DNA from: Timonella corticicola
GTDB lineage: Bacteria > Actinomycetota > Actinomycetes > Actinomycetales > Cellulomonadaceae
NCBI RefSeq assembly: GCF_042683685.1
Contig: NZ_JBHUOP010000003.1
Coordinates: 186,001-250,000 of the forward strand
Length of the DNA stretch: 64,000 bases
Direction: 5' to 3'
The position numbers were made by a program, and so were the translations under genes. The notes below the pieces were generated by a model, which worked only from the letters and a program-made list of their open reading frames with translations, had not been told where the DNA came from and did not search any database. Shown piece after piece: positions 43,458 through 53,040 of this stretch; the stretch's first letter is position 1; every line of letters begins with the position of its first letter.

Positions 43458-43554
43458 AATTAAGTTAACTACACCCACACCCCAAAAGCCAATCCTGCGA
43501 CAGTAACCTCCATCACTTCGCTCACGCACCCACGGGCTACATATCATTGCACCT

Positions 43555-46500
43555 ATGCGCGTACCAGTGGAACTAGCGGCGATCGTGGGTCTACCTACGC
43601 TCAATCGCGGTAAGGAATATGCGCAAAGCGGACGCACAACGGTCACGCAGGCAGTACATACACCCCGGCAGAAGAGTCCGTACGGTGACGGGACGTCCTA
43701 CTTTCCCGCGTCCACCTGGCTTGTTGGGAGGTCTAGGGGCTCTGGCGGAAACCGTTACCGCACTGAGGTTGAGTACGAGATCAGCCAGCACGATGTCATC
43801 AAGAAGGTATCGGGCAATTGCACCTGCCCGGTCGGCTACAACTGCAAGCATGCAGTTTCGCTGCTGCTGACCCACCTTGACGCGGAGGGTCGCACGGCCC
43901 GAACATCCGTGCCGGAGGCGGCTGCTGGTTCTGATTGGCTGGACACTCTTGGAAAGATCTTCGCTCCGGCTGAACCGTTTGCCCAGATCGCATTGGCTGT
44001 CGAGTTTGAACCAGCCCGGACAGTCCGACCATCGCCGTACCCGCAGAACCGCTATCAGCGCGACTACGGTTCACAGGGTGCCGTACGTATGCGTCCGGTC
44101 AGCAAGGGCAAGAAGGACACCTGGATCAGAACCGGCGTGACCTGGGGAAAACTTCTTCGTGGTGAGGCTCAGGGATTGGATCCGAAGCAGGTGCATGCGC
44201 TCGTTGATCTGTTTCTGCTCCATGAGGCCAGCGCCGCAACGCCCGGCACTGGGCAGTCGGTCGATCTGCGGCTGTTTCGGGGCGCAACGGTGTGGCCGGC
44301 TTTGTATGCTATCCGCGATGCCGGTATTCCCATCCTTGAGGAGGGTACCTGGAATCCTGTCACGTTCGAGCAGGTCAAGGCGCGCGCGGAGATCGTGATC
44401 ACACGGGATCCAGCGGCCGAGAATCTCACGGTCAAGGCCGAACTCCAACATCCCTCACTTGTTCCTGACTGCACCCCGCTGCGGATCGGCCACCCGTTCC
44501 ACGGCCTAGCGTGGCGCACGGACGGCACGATGCATGTGGCCCAGTTGGAGGAACCGGCGTCGGAGCAGTGGCGTCGCCTCGAAGAACAGTCTGAGGGCGT
44601 AACAGTCCCTGCAACAGCGCGTAAATCCTTTGAGGAACAGGTTTTCCCCCGCATTGCGCGCGTCAGTTGGTCCTCACCCGATGCCAGCTTCACTCCTCCG
44701 CCACCACCCGTTGACGCGCTACATCTCACGGTCGGTTTCCGGCCGCGAGTGGGCGAGCAGGAGGGTCGGCCTCCGCATGCGATTCTGCACTGGTCGTGGA
44801 TTGCCGACGATATGGCAGCCGACCTACTTCGTTCCGATTTCGAGGCGCTTGAGTTGGGTGTTCCGCGACCTTCGGTCACGGTTGATCTGCAACGTGTTGG
44901 GCAGCGGCAGTGGACCGAGCGGTTGATCCCGTTTTCGTGGGAGCCGACCGAGAAGTTCGTGAAGGATGCTTCGCGGCTGGCCAAGGTTGGAGAGGTTTTC
45001 AAGGACTTTCCGACTGCTTTGGATGATTCTCCAGGCGCGGCGACAGCGGCACATGATTTGGCTCGCGAACTTGGTCAGGGTGGAGGTGCTGAGGTTGCTG
45101 GCGCAGTCCCGGGTTCCAGTGCGAACGCCGGTACGGGTCGTGGCGGCGAGTCCGGCGCAGTCAACACGACCGATGAGGAACGTGCAGAGTTTCAGTTCCC
45201 ACGCCACGTGTCCCAGTTGCGCGGCCTCGATGCGGTGCACTTCGCAGAGCAGTTACTACCCCGTGTGCAGGAACTCGGAGTGGAGGTCCGAGTGGTTGGT
45301 GAGATCCCGAACTTCCGCGAAGAGTCAGCGCCCTCCATTCAACTCGATGCAGCACCCGGCGAGGGTGGCACCCGCGACTGGCTCGACCTCAATCTGACCA
45401 TGAAGGTGGGCGAGCACAAGATCCCGATGCCCACCATCTTGACCGCGCTGACCCGCAAGGAGAAGGTGCTGTTCTTGGTGTCGGGCGAGTACGTGCGACT
45501 CGACAACCCGGAACTAGAGCGGCTACGGGAGCTTCTTGAAGAGGCACTGGAACTGACCAACCCGAAGCGCAAGGGCCTCCGTGTCCCGCAGGTGCGGCTG
45601 TCGTGGTGGGAGGACCTGTTCACACTCGCCATTGTGGAGAAGTCTGCGGACTCATGGCTGAGCGCGCTTCAGAATGCAATCGCACGCCCACCCGAGCCTG
45701 CTCCGCTTCCGTCAGGGCTTACCGCCGAACTGCGTCCGTATCAGCGCGAGGGCTTTGAGTGGCTGTCGCGCTTGCGCAGGTCCAGCCTCGGTGGGGTTTT
45801 GGCCGATGACATGGGACTCGGCAAGACCGTGCAGACTCTGGCGATGATTCAGGACGAGCGCGAAAACCCACACCCGTACTCCGCCGATGTCTCCGTTGGT
45901 GCGTCTGATGCACCCGGCGCTTTGGGCGCGCCTCCTGCACCCGAGTTGACGCCGACCGAGCTACGCGAACCAATCGACGATCCCCAACCCAAATCCGATC
46001 CCGACAACCGTGGGCCTTGGCTTGTCATCGCTCCAACCTCCGTGGTCGCGAACTGGGCCGCCGAGGCCCGGAAGTTCACGCCGAACCTGAACGTTGTGGT
46101 TGTGGATTCGACTGCTAAAAAACGCGGCACCCCACTTGCCGAGGTCGCTGCGGGTGCGGATATCGTCGTCACGTCGTACACCCTGCTGCGCCTTGAACAG
46201 GATGAGTACGCTGCACTTAGCCCAGTTGGCCTTGTTCTCGACGAGGCCCAGCAGGCCAAGAACCCTGCGTCCAAGACATTCAGTGCGATCCTGACAGTCA
46301 AAGCACCAACGGTATTCGCGATTACCGGAACGCCGATGGAGAACAACTTGGGCGAGTTGTGGGCGATGTTCGCGCTGACCGCGCCTGGACTCTTGGGCAA
46401 TGCGCAGCAGTTTCGCGACAAGATCCAGCGCCCCATCGAAAGGGGGGCGGTGGACACGAGTGCGCAGTTCTCGACCCTGCGCCGCCGGATTGCCCCGTTC

Positions 46501-47391
46501 CTACTGCGCCGCACCAAGGAACTCGTGGCAAGCGAGCTGCCTGCGAAACAGGAACAGATCATCCAAGTCGAGCTGGCCCCTGCGCACCGGCGGCTCTATG
46601 ACCGGCAGTTGCAGCGCGAACGCCAGCGGGTATTGCATCTTGCCGAGGACATCGAGCACAACCAGGTCGAGGTGTTGAGCGCTTTGACTCGTTTGCGGCA
46701 GATGTCGATTGATCCAGCGCTCGTGGATACCGGGGCGTCCGCTCCATCATCCAAGTTGGATGTGCTGCTTCCGCTACTTGAGGAGGCAACGCAGGAGGGG
46801 CACCGCACGCTCGTGTTCAGCCAGTTCACCACGTATCTGCGCATGATCGCGGCGCGGTTGGACGCTGCGGGCGTGAAGTACTCCTACCTCGACGGATCCA
46901 CGACCAACCGGCGCAAGGTGATCGATGGTTTCGCCGATGGCGACGATCCGGTCTTCCTCATCAGCCTCAAGGCCGGTGGCGTGGGCCTCAACCTCACGAT
47001 GGCCGACTACGTCATCATCTGCGACCCGTGGTGGAACCCCGCCGTCGAGGCACAGGCCGTAGACCGCACGCACCGCATCGGCCAGACCCGTTCTGTGCAC
47101 GTGTACCGCCTGGTTTCGCAGGACACAATCGAGGAAAAGGTGCTCGCTTTGCAGGACGCAAAGCGGCAACTGGTTGCTGAGGTTCTGCTTAGCGACGATC
47201 CTCCCGCCTCCCAGACCACGGCCTCTGCTGGCAGCGGCTCGGCTGAGGAGGTTGAGGGTTCCGTTGTTGCCGCGGATACTGCGGATGCCAAGGGCACGGG
47301 CGTTTCGGCCGGTACTGGTGTTGCCCGTACGCCACGAGCGGTTGGTGGCTCTCGGCTTTCCGCCGAAGACCTGCACATGCTCCTCAGCTAA
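43555..47391 (+). CDS. SWIM zinc-finger SNF2-family helicase
   Basis: This 1278-residue DNA-dependent ATPase carries a SWIM finger near residue 89 (CTCPVGYNCKH), a long middle region of the bacterial SNF2-associated type, and the SNF2 motor. Motor motifs are DDMGLGKTVQT near residue 752, LDEAQQAKN, and helicase C motifs LVFSQFTTYL and QAVDRTHRIGQT. The family remodels DNA-protein complexes; some members are linked to repair or phage defence, others are housekeeping. It is monocistronic, and IS debris begins five bases after its stop. Confidence 0.92.
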   Translation: MRVPVELAAIVGLPTLNRGKEYAQSGRTTVTQAVHTPRQKSPYGDGTSYFPASTWLVGRSRGSGGNRYRTEVEYEISQHDVIKKVSGNCTCPVGYNCKHAVSLLLTHLDAEGRTARTSVPEAAAGSDWLDTLGKIFAPAEPFAQIALAVEFEPARTVRPSPYPQNRYQRDYGSQGAVRMRPVSKGKKDTWIRTGVTWGKLLRGEAQGLDPKQVHALVDLFLLHEASAATPGTGQSVDLRLFRGATVWPALYAIRDAGIPILEEGTWNPVTFEQVKARAEIVITRDPAAENLTVKAELQHPSLVPDCTPLRIGHPFHGLAWRTDGTMHVAQLEEPASEQWRRLEEQSEGVTVPATARKSFEEQVFPRIARVSWSSPDASFTPPPPPVDALHLTVGFRPRVGEQEGRPPHAILHWSWIADDMAADLLRSDFEALELGVPRPSVTVDLQRVGQRQWTERLIPFSWEPTEKFVKDASRLAKVGEVFKDFPTALDDSPGAATAAHDLARELGQGGGAEVAGAVPGSSANAGTGRGGESGAVNTTDEERAEFQFPRHVSQLRGLDAVHFAEQLLPRVQELGVEVRVVGEIPNFREESAPSIQLDAAPGEGGTRDWLDLNLTMKVGEHKIPMPTILTALTRKEKVLFLVSGEYVRLDNPELERLRELLEEALELTNPKRKGLRVPQVRLSWWEDLFTLAIVEKSADSWLSALQNAIARPPEPAPLPSGLTAELRPYQREGFEWLSRLRRSSLGGVLADDMGLGKTVQTLAMIQDERENPHPYSADVSVGASDAPGALGAPPAPELTPTELREPIDDPQPKSDPDNRGPWLVIAPTSVVANWAAEARKFTPNLNVVVVDSTAKKRGTPLAEVAAGADIVVTSYTLLRLEQDEYAALSPVGLVLDEAQQAKNPASKTFSAILTVKAPTVFAITGTPMENNLGELWAMFALTAPGLLGNAQQFRDKIQRPIERGAVDTSAQFSTLRRRIAPFLLRRTKELVASELPAKQEQIIQVELAPAHRRLYDRQLQRERQRVLHLAEDIEHNQVEVLSALTRLRQMSIDPALVDTGASAPSSKLDVLLPLLEEATQEGHRTLVFSQFTTYLRMIAARLDAAGVKYSYLDGSTTNRRKVIDGFADGDDPVFLISLKAGGVGLNLTMADYVIICDPWWNPAVEAQAVDRTHRIGQTRSVHVYRLVSQDTIEEKVLALQDAKRQLVAEVLLSDDPPASQTTASAGSGSAEEVEGSVVAADTADAKGTGVSAGTGVARTPRAVGGSRLSAEDLHMLLS

Positions 47392-47395
47392 ACTC

Positions 47396-48170
47396 AATAC
47401 TGTTCAGTTAGTGGTGAGGATGGTGTGAGCAGCTAGCGTGTTGGATTGTGGCCAGTGTACGTGCTGTCCGCGCTTTGCGGCCCATTCGAGGACTTTAAGT
47501 TTCACGACGCGTGGGTTCGCGCGAGGCTACCTACGTGGGTTGAGGTTGCGGTCCATCCAGTCGATCGCGCGGCGCCAAAGCACATCGGCTTGTTCAGGCT
47601 ATTGAGAGGGAAAGAGCCCTGCGTGACAGTGCAGCGGACCGTCCGGAGGGTCTTGACGAACGACACTCTGTCGGGATCGTGGCCCAAATGCGTAGCAGTA
47701 TCGGCCATCACAGTGCGGACCACGTAGTGACAGCACCGGTGACCCCAGATCTCCTGCTGCCCCAGATCAGGAGTCTTTTCAGCGCAGCACCGCCCGCGGG
47801 CCGCGCTGATGCGTCTTGAACTCATCGAAGATCGACTCGATCTCCCACCGCTGCACGTATGCGGCAGCGAGAGCGTCGGCGGGGGCTTCGTCCGGCTTCA
47901 GGAGCCGGTATTCCTCGGGATTGTCGCGTCAGTCGTCGATCTGGTAATCGATGACGCGGACCGTGATCGGGTCGCCCTCTCGCCACCTGGCAGCTAGCAC
48001 CTGGGGACGACCCGACGCGGTGATAACCTCATCGACCACATCCGCAGGGAACACGCGCCTCCGTAGCCCAACCGACACTAAATCCGACAACCGCCGATCC
48101 GAAACCGGCTTCTTCCATCCAGAACGAGGCATACCGCCAATGCCGCCAAACTCCTTAACTGAACAGTATT
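47396..48170 (-). mobile_element. Decayed IS4-type insertion sequence with terminal inverted repeats
   Basis: The ends carry exact 15-bp inverted repeats, AATACTGTTCAGTTA and TAACTGAACAGTATT, 775 bp apart. The minus strand still encodes an IS4-type transposase start (MPRSGWKKPVSDRRLSDLV, 48132 to 47929). After an internal deletion it keeps fragments with YVQRWEIESIFDEFK and QEIWGHRCCHYVVR in changing frames with stops. A full element would be near 1.5 kb, so about half is missing. No target duplication is evident. Confidence 0.8.
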
Positions 48171-48174
48171 GCCC

Positions 48175-48735
48175 CTAGACCAAGTCCAGCAGCCGGGAAT
48201 GGGTGCGTCCGTGCTGTTCACGAGTCAGGTCAACCGTCCCGGTCAACTCCTTGGGTTCACACATGCGCAGGCCACGGTGGTGCAAGATGTGCTCTGCGAC
48301 GCCCAAGTCACCACCCAGACCGTCGGCGAACCTCGCGCAGCGACTAGGTTCGGGACTGCTCTGCGAACGTGCCACGCGGGCACCCAGGATCAGGGCAGCA
48401 CCATACCACTGGAGCGCGACCCGCACGGCGCCGTGCGAGACATCGTGCAACCCCCGAACTCGCCACCCACGACCTGAAGCGACGACCCCACAGTCCGGGC
48501 AGCTCGTCAGGTGCCACGGAGTCGAGCCCCTCACCTTCATGACCGCGCCCCACCGATCAACATCCTCGACCCCGGACACCGTCCAAGCCCAACAGGGCAT
48601 CGCAGCGAGAGCAGGATCAGCAGTGGTGGGCGCATCAGCGCACCCCATAGCATGAAACACATTGACATCCTTGAGATCGATCAGGCAGTTCGGTCGCTTC
48701 TGATCCTCGGGGACCTGGACCAACTCACACTTCAC
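48175..48735 (-). pseudogene. ISL3-family transposase fragment
   Basis: The frame contains SCPDCGVVASGRGWRVRGLHD, the N-terminal zinc-finger region of ISL3-type transposases. It then jumps directly to a C-terminal-like segment (ADGLGGDLGVAEHILHHRGL). The central catalytic part is absent. It abuts the IS4-type element and has no intact ends, so it is a relic. Confidence 0.65.
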
Positions 48736-48826
48736 CGCGCGGGCCGTGCTCCCTACCGGATCGGCGAAGAACTGGCTAACCCGTTAGCGTCGAAGTGCTC
48801 GCGGCACTGGCGCGCGTGCGTCACTT

Positions 48827-49846
48827 TTAGGCTGATTCCCGGACGCGCAATACGAGGGGAACGTTCCGGACTGTGCCTCGAGCGGAGTCGACGCCGAACG
48901 ACATGGTGGCCTGGATTGCATCGATTGCGTAGCGGGCAAGTTCTTCCTTGTCGACGTTCAGGGTCGTGAGCTCAGGTGTGATCAGTTCCCCGATCTCTAG
49001 GCCGTCGATACCGATCACCGCGACTTGCCCGGGTACGGCGACCCCCTGGCGTGACAGTTCCTTGATGACTCCCAACGCCATTGCGTCATTGTAGACGAGG
49101 ATCGCGTCAAGGTCTGGATAGCCAGCGAGCAGTCGGCCTGCTGCTCCCTCGCCCCCTCGGTAGGTTTCGGTGGCCGCGGCTTCGGAGCGAGCGTCGCGGT
49201 GTAGTCCGAGTTCGTCTAGTCTCGTCCGGAATGTGTCGTGTCGCAACGAGCCCGGAAACTGTGTGGAGGTGATCATGCCGATGTGCCGCCGTCCGCGGCT
49301 AACAAGGTGGGCTATCGCGTCGCGCACCCCCGTGATGTGGTCGACCTCCACTACCGCGTCGACCGCTGTGGCGTCGTCCCCGTCGATCATGACGGTCGGG
49401 ATCCCGAGGAGTCCGCCTCGTAGGTCATCGATCGGGATCATGCCGACTGTGCCGCCTCGACACCCCGTGAGGACTAAGGCGTCAATCCGAGGTAGGAGTG
49501 CTTGCACCTGTGCGCGCGAACGAACTTCGTCGTCGGCTAGGTCGGCCAGGATGACGTTCCACCCGTGTTCGGCGGCCGCGCGGGTCAGCGCCGATGCAAG
49601 TTCGGCGTAGTACGGGTTCTTGAAGTTGTCGACTAGGAATCCGACCGCCACACCTCCGCCGCGCACGAGTGCCTGAGCGGCCCTGTTGGGCCGGTATCGG
49701 AGGCGCCGCGCGGACTCAAGAACCCGGGCACGAGTCGCCTCGCTCACATCAGCCATGTCATTCAGGGCACGTGTCACCGTTTGTCGCGACACTCCGGCGT
49801 CACGCGCCACGTCGATGATCGTGGTGTGTTTCGGGGGGGTTGCCAT
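48827..49846 (-). CDS. LacI-family regulator of the second sugar cluster
   Basis: This 339-residue regulator has the HTH TTIIDVARDAGVSRQTVTRAL at its very N-terminus, the hinge NRAAQALVRG, and the sensor domain with VGFLVDNFKNPYYAELASAL, DAILVYNDAMALGVI and GIDGLEIGELITPELTTLNVDKE. It is divergent from the DUF1349/MFS cluster. An 18-bp perfect palindrome lies 27 bp from its start. It should repress the cluster and itself. The ligand is presumably a pentose- or pentoside-type sugar given the GH120 relic in the cluster. Confidence 0.92.
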   Translation of the reverse strand: MATPPKHTTIIDVARDAGVSRQTVTRALNDMADVSEATRARVLESARRLRYRPNRAAQALVRGGGVAVGFLVDNFKNPYYAELASALTRAAAEHGWNVILADLADDEVRSRAQVQALLPRIDALVLTGCRGGTVGMIPIDDLRGGLLGIPTVMIDGDDATAVDAVVEVDHITGVRDAIAHLVSRGRRHIGMITSTQFPGSLRHDTFRTRLDELGLHRDARSEAAATETYRGGEGAAGRLLAGYPDLDAILVYNDAMALGVIKELSRQGVAVPGQVAVIGIDGLEIGELITPELTTLNVDKEELARYAIDAIQATMSFGVDSARGTVRNVPLVLRVRESA

Positions 49847-49872
49847 GTGGTTATTCTAGCGCTACCGTTAGG

Positions 49873-49890
49873 ACCGTGAACGTTCACGGT
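49873..49890. promoter_or_regulatory. Perfect LacI-family operator
   Basis: ACCGTGAACGTTCACGGT is a perfect 18-bp palindrome with central CG, in the gap between the LacI gene and the DUF1349 gene. It shares the GTGA-CG-TCAC frame with the operators at 41847 and 41879, so cross-talk between the two LacI proteins is possible. Confidence 0.85.
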
Positions 49891-50018
49891 TCGACCACGG
49901 GAAGACTCCCTCGAAGGTCAATTATGCGCGCGCCGTGCTCCCTTGGATCGGCTCGGATCGGCAAGCGAGCCGTTCACATCCTTCTGAGCCGTTTTCCCAA
50001 GAAAGAAAGGTGTGTCCG

Positions 50019-50627
50019 ATGGTCGCAGTTGCAGGCGTCCCGTTCCCTTTGGAGCTCTCCGAGCAGTGGGAATGGACGATCGGAGAGCATGGGGTCTCCG
50101 CAGTCGCAAAGCCTCACAGTGATGTCTTCATCGACCCGAGCGGCGATGGGAGTGTTGCGCCCTCGAATTTGTCTGCCGTCCGCCTCATGGGGCAAGCCCC
50201 GGACGGCGACTTTATCTTCAGCGCACGGGTTGAGGTCGGTTTCGCGTCCACCTTCGATGCCGGGGTGCTGATGCTGTGGCTCAACGAAAAGAACTGGGCC
50301 AAACTCTGTTTTGAGTATTCGCCCCAGGGTCAGCCGATGGTGGTCTCTGTTGTCGCACGCGACGTCGCTGACGACGCGAATGGCATGCTTATATCTGACA
50401 ATCACGTCTGGCTGAGAATCGCCCGCAAGGGTGCAATTTGGACATTCCACTCTTCGACCGACGGTGTCTCTTGGTCTTTCGCCCGGGCGTTCGTGCTAGA
50501 TATTCCCGACACCCAACCCCACATCGGTTTCGAGGTGCAGAGCCCGATGGGCCCCGGGTGTCCGGTGGAGTTCACTGACGTCGTATTCGAGCAGCGCTCG
50601 CTCGACCAGCTCCGCAACGGGAGCTAA
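50019..50627 (+). CDS. DUF1349-type concanavalin-like protein
   Basis: This 202-residue protein starts at ATG 50019 behind GAAAGG. The beta-rich concanavalin-like fold is suggested by WEWTIGEHGVSAVAKPHSDVFIDP, FDAGVLMLWLNEKNWAKLCFEYS and VWLRIARKGAIWTFHSSTDG, all typical of DUF1349 proteins (about 200 residues). There is no signal peptide. Relatives occur in carbohydrate-use operons, and the role is unproven. It is first in the cluster behind the perfect LacI operator, 100 bp ahead of the MFS gene. Confidence 0.8.
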   Translation: MVAVAGVPFPLELSEQWEWTIGEHGVSAVAKPHSDVFIDPSGDGSVAPSNLSAVRLMGQAPDGDFIFSARVEVGFASTFDAGVLMLWLNEKNWAKLCFEYSPQGQPMVVSVVARDVADDANGMLISDNHVWLRIARKGAIWTFHSSTDGVSWSFARAFVLDIPDTQPHIGFEVQSPMGPGCPVEFTDVVFEQRSLDQLRNGS

Positions 50628-50727
50628 GCCGAACAGATTGTCGCCACGACGTCTCTCACTACGATCGCGCCATCGCCCGCCGCTTCGGCGGCCCGAGTAA
50701 ACCGACCCCCACTCCTTGAGGCTCCCA

Positions 50728-51954
50728 ATGTCTGTTAAGCACGTCCCCTCTTCCACGGTCAGGCACACCCGCAGCCACGAACCATCGCACACCCGGATTC
50801 GGGTCGCGCTGTCTGCTGCTTTCATGCTGACTGGCCTTGGCATGGCCACATGGGTGTCGAGAACGCCTGCGATAAGAGACGCTCTGGAGGCTTCCACTGC
50901 CGAGATGGGGCTCATCATCGCGGGTTTGTCGGTGGGATCGATGATCGGGATCGCCGTTGGTGGAGTGCTGGTAGCGCGCCGGGGCGCTCGTTTCGTGATT
51001 GCCATGGGTATGCTCCTGCTTTTGACCGGGCTTGCCGTCATCGCAACTGGCACGATGCTCGCTGAGGGATGGGTCGTGACCGGCGGACTGGCCTTCTTCG
51101 GTGCGGGGATGGGATCGGGGGAGATCGGGCAGAACATCGAGGCAGTCGAACTCGAGGTCAAGGTCCAGCGCAGCATCGTTCCGGGCTTGCATGGGTTCTA
51201 CAGCCTCGGCGTCTTCGTTGGCGGGATGATCGGCCTGGCAGCGAACGCTCTTGTTGTGCCGGCCCCGACGCATCTGGCGGCCATGCTCTTGATGGGGCTT
51301 GCAGCAACGCTGTGGCTTGTCAGGCAGCTTCCCGCTGACACCGGGGCAAACGTCCCGTCTAAGTCGGGCGCACCCATAAAGAGTCCCCGCGGCTGGCTGG
51401 ACTCACGGCTGCTTGCTCTCGTCGCAATCATCTTGGGGATGGCTCTGGCCGAGGGATCCGCCAATGACTGGCTTCCCTTGATTGTCGTCGACGGATTTGG
51501 TCAAGCCGCCACCACCGGGGCTGTTGTCTATGCGTTCTTCGGGCTAACGATGGCGATCGGCCGTTTTGCCGGAGGTGCCATCATCGACAGGTTCGGGCGG
51601 GCGCCCGTTATGCGTTCCAGCATCATCACAGCCGCTGTCGGAATTATCATCGTCATCACCGCACCTAACGTCCTCGTTGGCGCTCTCGGCGTCCTGCTTT
51701 GGGGCGTGGGTGCCTCTCTCGGGTTTCCTGTGGCACTGTCGTCGGCGGGCGATGACCCAGTTCATGCCGCGCGCCGCGCCAGCCTCGTGGCTACCGCAGG
51801 CTATGCCGCCTTCCTTATCGGCCCGCCAGTGCTGGGGTTCCTAGGCGAGCATTTCGGGATTCGGAATGCACTACTGGTCGTCCTCGCCGCCGTCCTCACG
51901 TCGCTGATCTTCGCGGGCGCGGTTAAACCGCGCGTCCAACAGCCTCGTATCTGA
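50728..51954 (+). CDS. MFS transporter of the second sugar cluster
   Basis: This 408-residue, 12-helix protein starts at ATG 50728, nine bases after GAGG. Visible features are MATWVSRTPAIRDALEAST at helix 1, GLHGFYSLGVFVGGMIGL, and AIGRFAGGAIIDRFGRAPV between helices 8 and 9. It is similar in style to FucP/YbjJ-like and inner-membrane sugar or drug permeases. The location, after a LacI operator and before carbohydrate-related genes, makes a sugar or glycoside uptake role the best guess. Confidence 0.85.
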   Translation: MSVKHVPSSTVRHTRSHEPSHTRIRVALSAAFMLTGLGMATWVSRTPAIRDALEASTAEMGLIIAGLSVGSMIGIAVGGVLVARRGARFVIAMGMLLLLTGLAVIATGTMLAEGWVVTGGLAFFGAGMGSGEIGQNIEAVELEVKVQRSIVPGLHGFYSLGVFVGGMIGLAANALVVPAPTHLAAMLLMGLAATLWLVRQLPADTGANVPSKSGAPIKSPRGWLDSRLLALVAIILGMALAEGSANDWLPLIVVDGFGQAATTGAVVYAFFGLTMAIGRFAGGAIIDRFGRAPVMRSSIITAAVGIIIVITAPNVLVGALGVLLWGVGASLGFPVALSSAGDDPVHAARRASLVATAGYAAFLIGPPVLGFLGEHFGIRNALLVVLAAVLTSLIFAGAVKPRVQQPRI

Positions 51955-51992
51955 AAAATAGACCGAATACATCACTAGAAAAGAGGTCCACC

Positions 51993-52823
51993 ATATCCAT
52001 CATCCCTCAGTGCGAGGTCCTCGTCTTGGGCGCAAGCGGAAAAGTCGGCTCGCTGGTCGCGAACAAGCTTGAAGCGGAAGGGCACCTCGTGAGGAGAGCC
52101 TCGCGATCAAGCTCGGTTCCCTTTGACTGGAACGATCGAACGACATGGCCACAGGTGATCTCAGGCGTGGACGCCGTATTCTTCCTTCCGACTGAAACGC
52201 TCAACCTCGAAGATCGATCTGCATTCGTGGCTGTTGCCAAAGACGAGGGCGTAAAGCGGATCGTCCAACTGTCGGTGCGCGGACTGAGCAGGGAGGGCGA
52301 GCACCGCCCGACCGAGCAGGCAGTCACGCGGTCCGGCCTTCAGTGGACACTCTTGAGACCCTGCTGATTTGCACAAGACTTCTCCGCGCCAGAGTACTTC
52401 CTCGACGGAGTGCGAGCGGGAGTTGTTGCTACGCCCGCCGGCAATGGCCGGGAACCCTTCATCCATGCGGAAGACATAGCTGAGGTCGCTGTCGCGGCTC
52501 TGACGTCGTCAGACCACCATGGCAAGGCCTACGACCTCTCGGGTCCCGACCTTCTCTCTTTTGGAGAAGCGCTCGAGATCATCAGCGATGCTGTGGGGCG
52601 AAAGATCAAGCACGTGAAGGCAACGGTTGCAGAGTCCGCCGCGGCTCTGGAGCGGGGCGGTCACCCATCGGAGGCGGCCATTGCAGTCGCGCAGTACCTT
52701 CGCGAAATCTCGAACGGATCGGACGCGTTCCTGAGCGGTGGCGTCCAGGAGGCCCTTGGAAAGAAGCCCCGCTCCTTCGTCGAATACGCACAAGAGACAG
52801 CTGCGACCGGTATCTGGTCCTGA
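51993..52823 (+). pseudogene. NmrA-like NAD(P)-binding protein, start and internal stop lesions
   Basis: One continuous frame encodes VLVLGASGKVGSLVANKLEAE, GVDAVFFLPT and VKRIVQLSVRGLS, then LRPC-stop, then FAQDFSAPEYFLDG and FIHAEDIAEVAVAAL, the order of NmrA/NAD(P)-binding proteins. Two lesions are visible. The codon at the expected start, seven bases after AGAGG, is ATA, and TGA at 52365-52367 replaces what is usually Trp in the LRPxWF motif. The frame is otherwise intact, so decay is recent. A downstream restart product is possible but would lack the Rossmann fold. Confidence 0.85.
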
Positions 52824-53040
52824 CGGATCCTGCATCGTACGCTGATTTGATTCGCAAAGAAGCGCCGACCAAATCCGGGCGCCATATCTTCCTCTCTGCT
52901 ACCCGGGAGTTACTGCGGTTGCGCGGCGTGATGATTTCCCCTGGCCCGCACCAGAGGGAGAGTGATCACGTACCCTCCTCAAGCGCAGGTTTCCTACCTT
53001 GGCATATCTAGCTTCAACGTACCGCTACCCATCACTTCTC

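Larger units (their letters stand above)
43151..43496. repeat. 5S-unit direct repeat, copy B
   Basis: This is the partner of 28680-29029, with the same order (minus strand): promoter-like segment, 5S, terminator, inverted repeat. The 14.1 kb between copies carries the sugar locus and other accessory genes. Confidence 0.85.

Noticed and set aside
52365..52367. In-frame TGA as selenocysteine
   Set aside because: It falls at a usual Trp, no SECIS-like structure is seen, and the same gene has lost its start codon.
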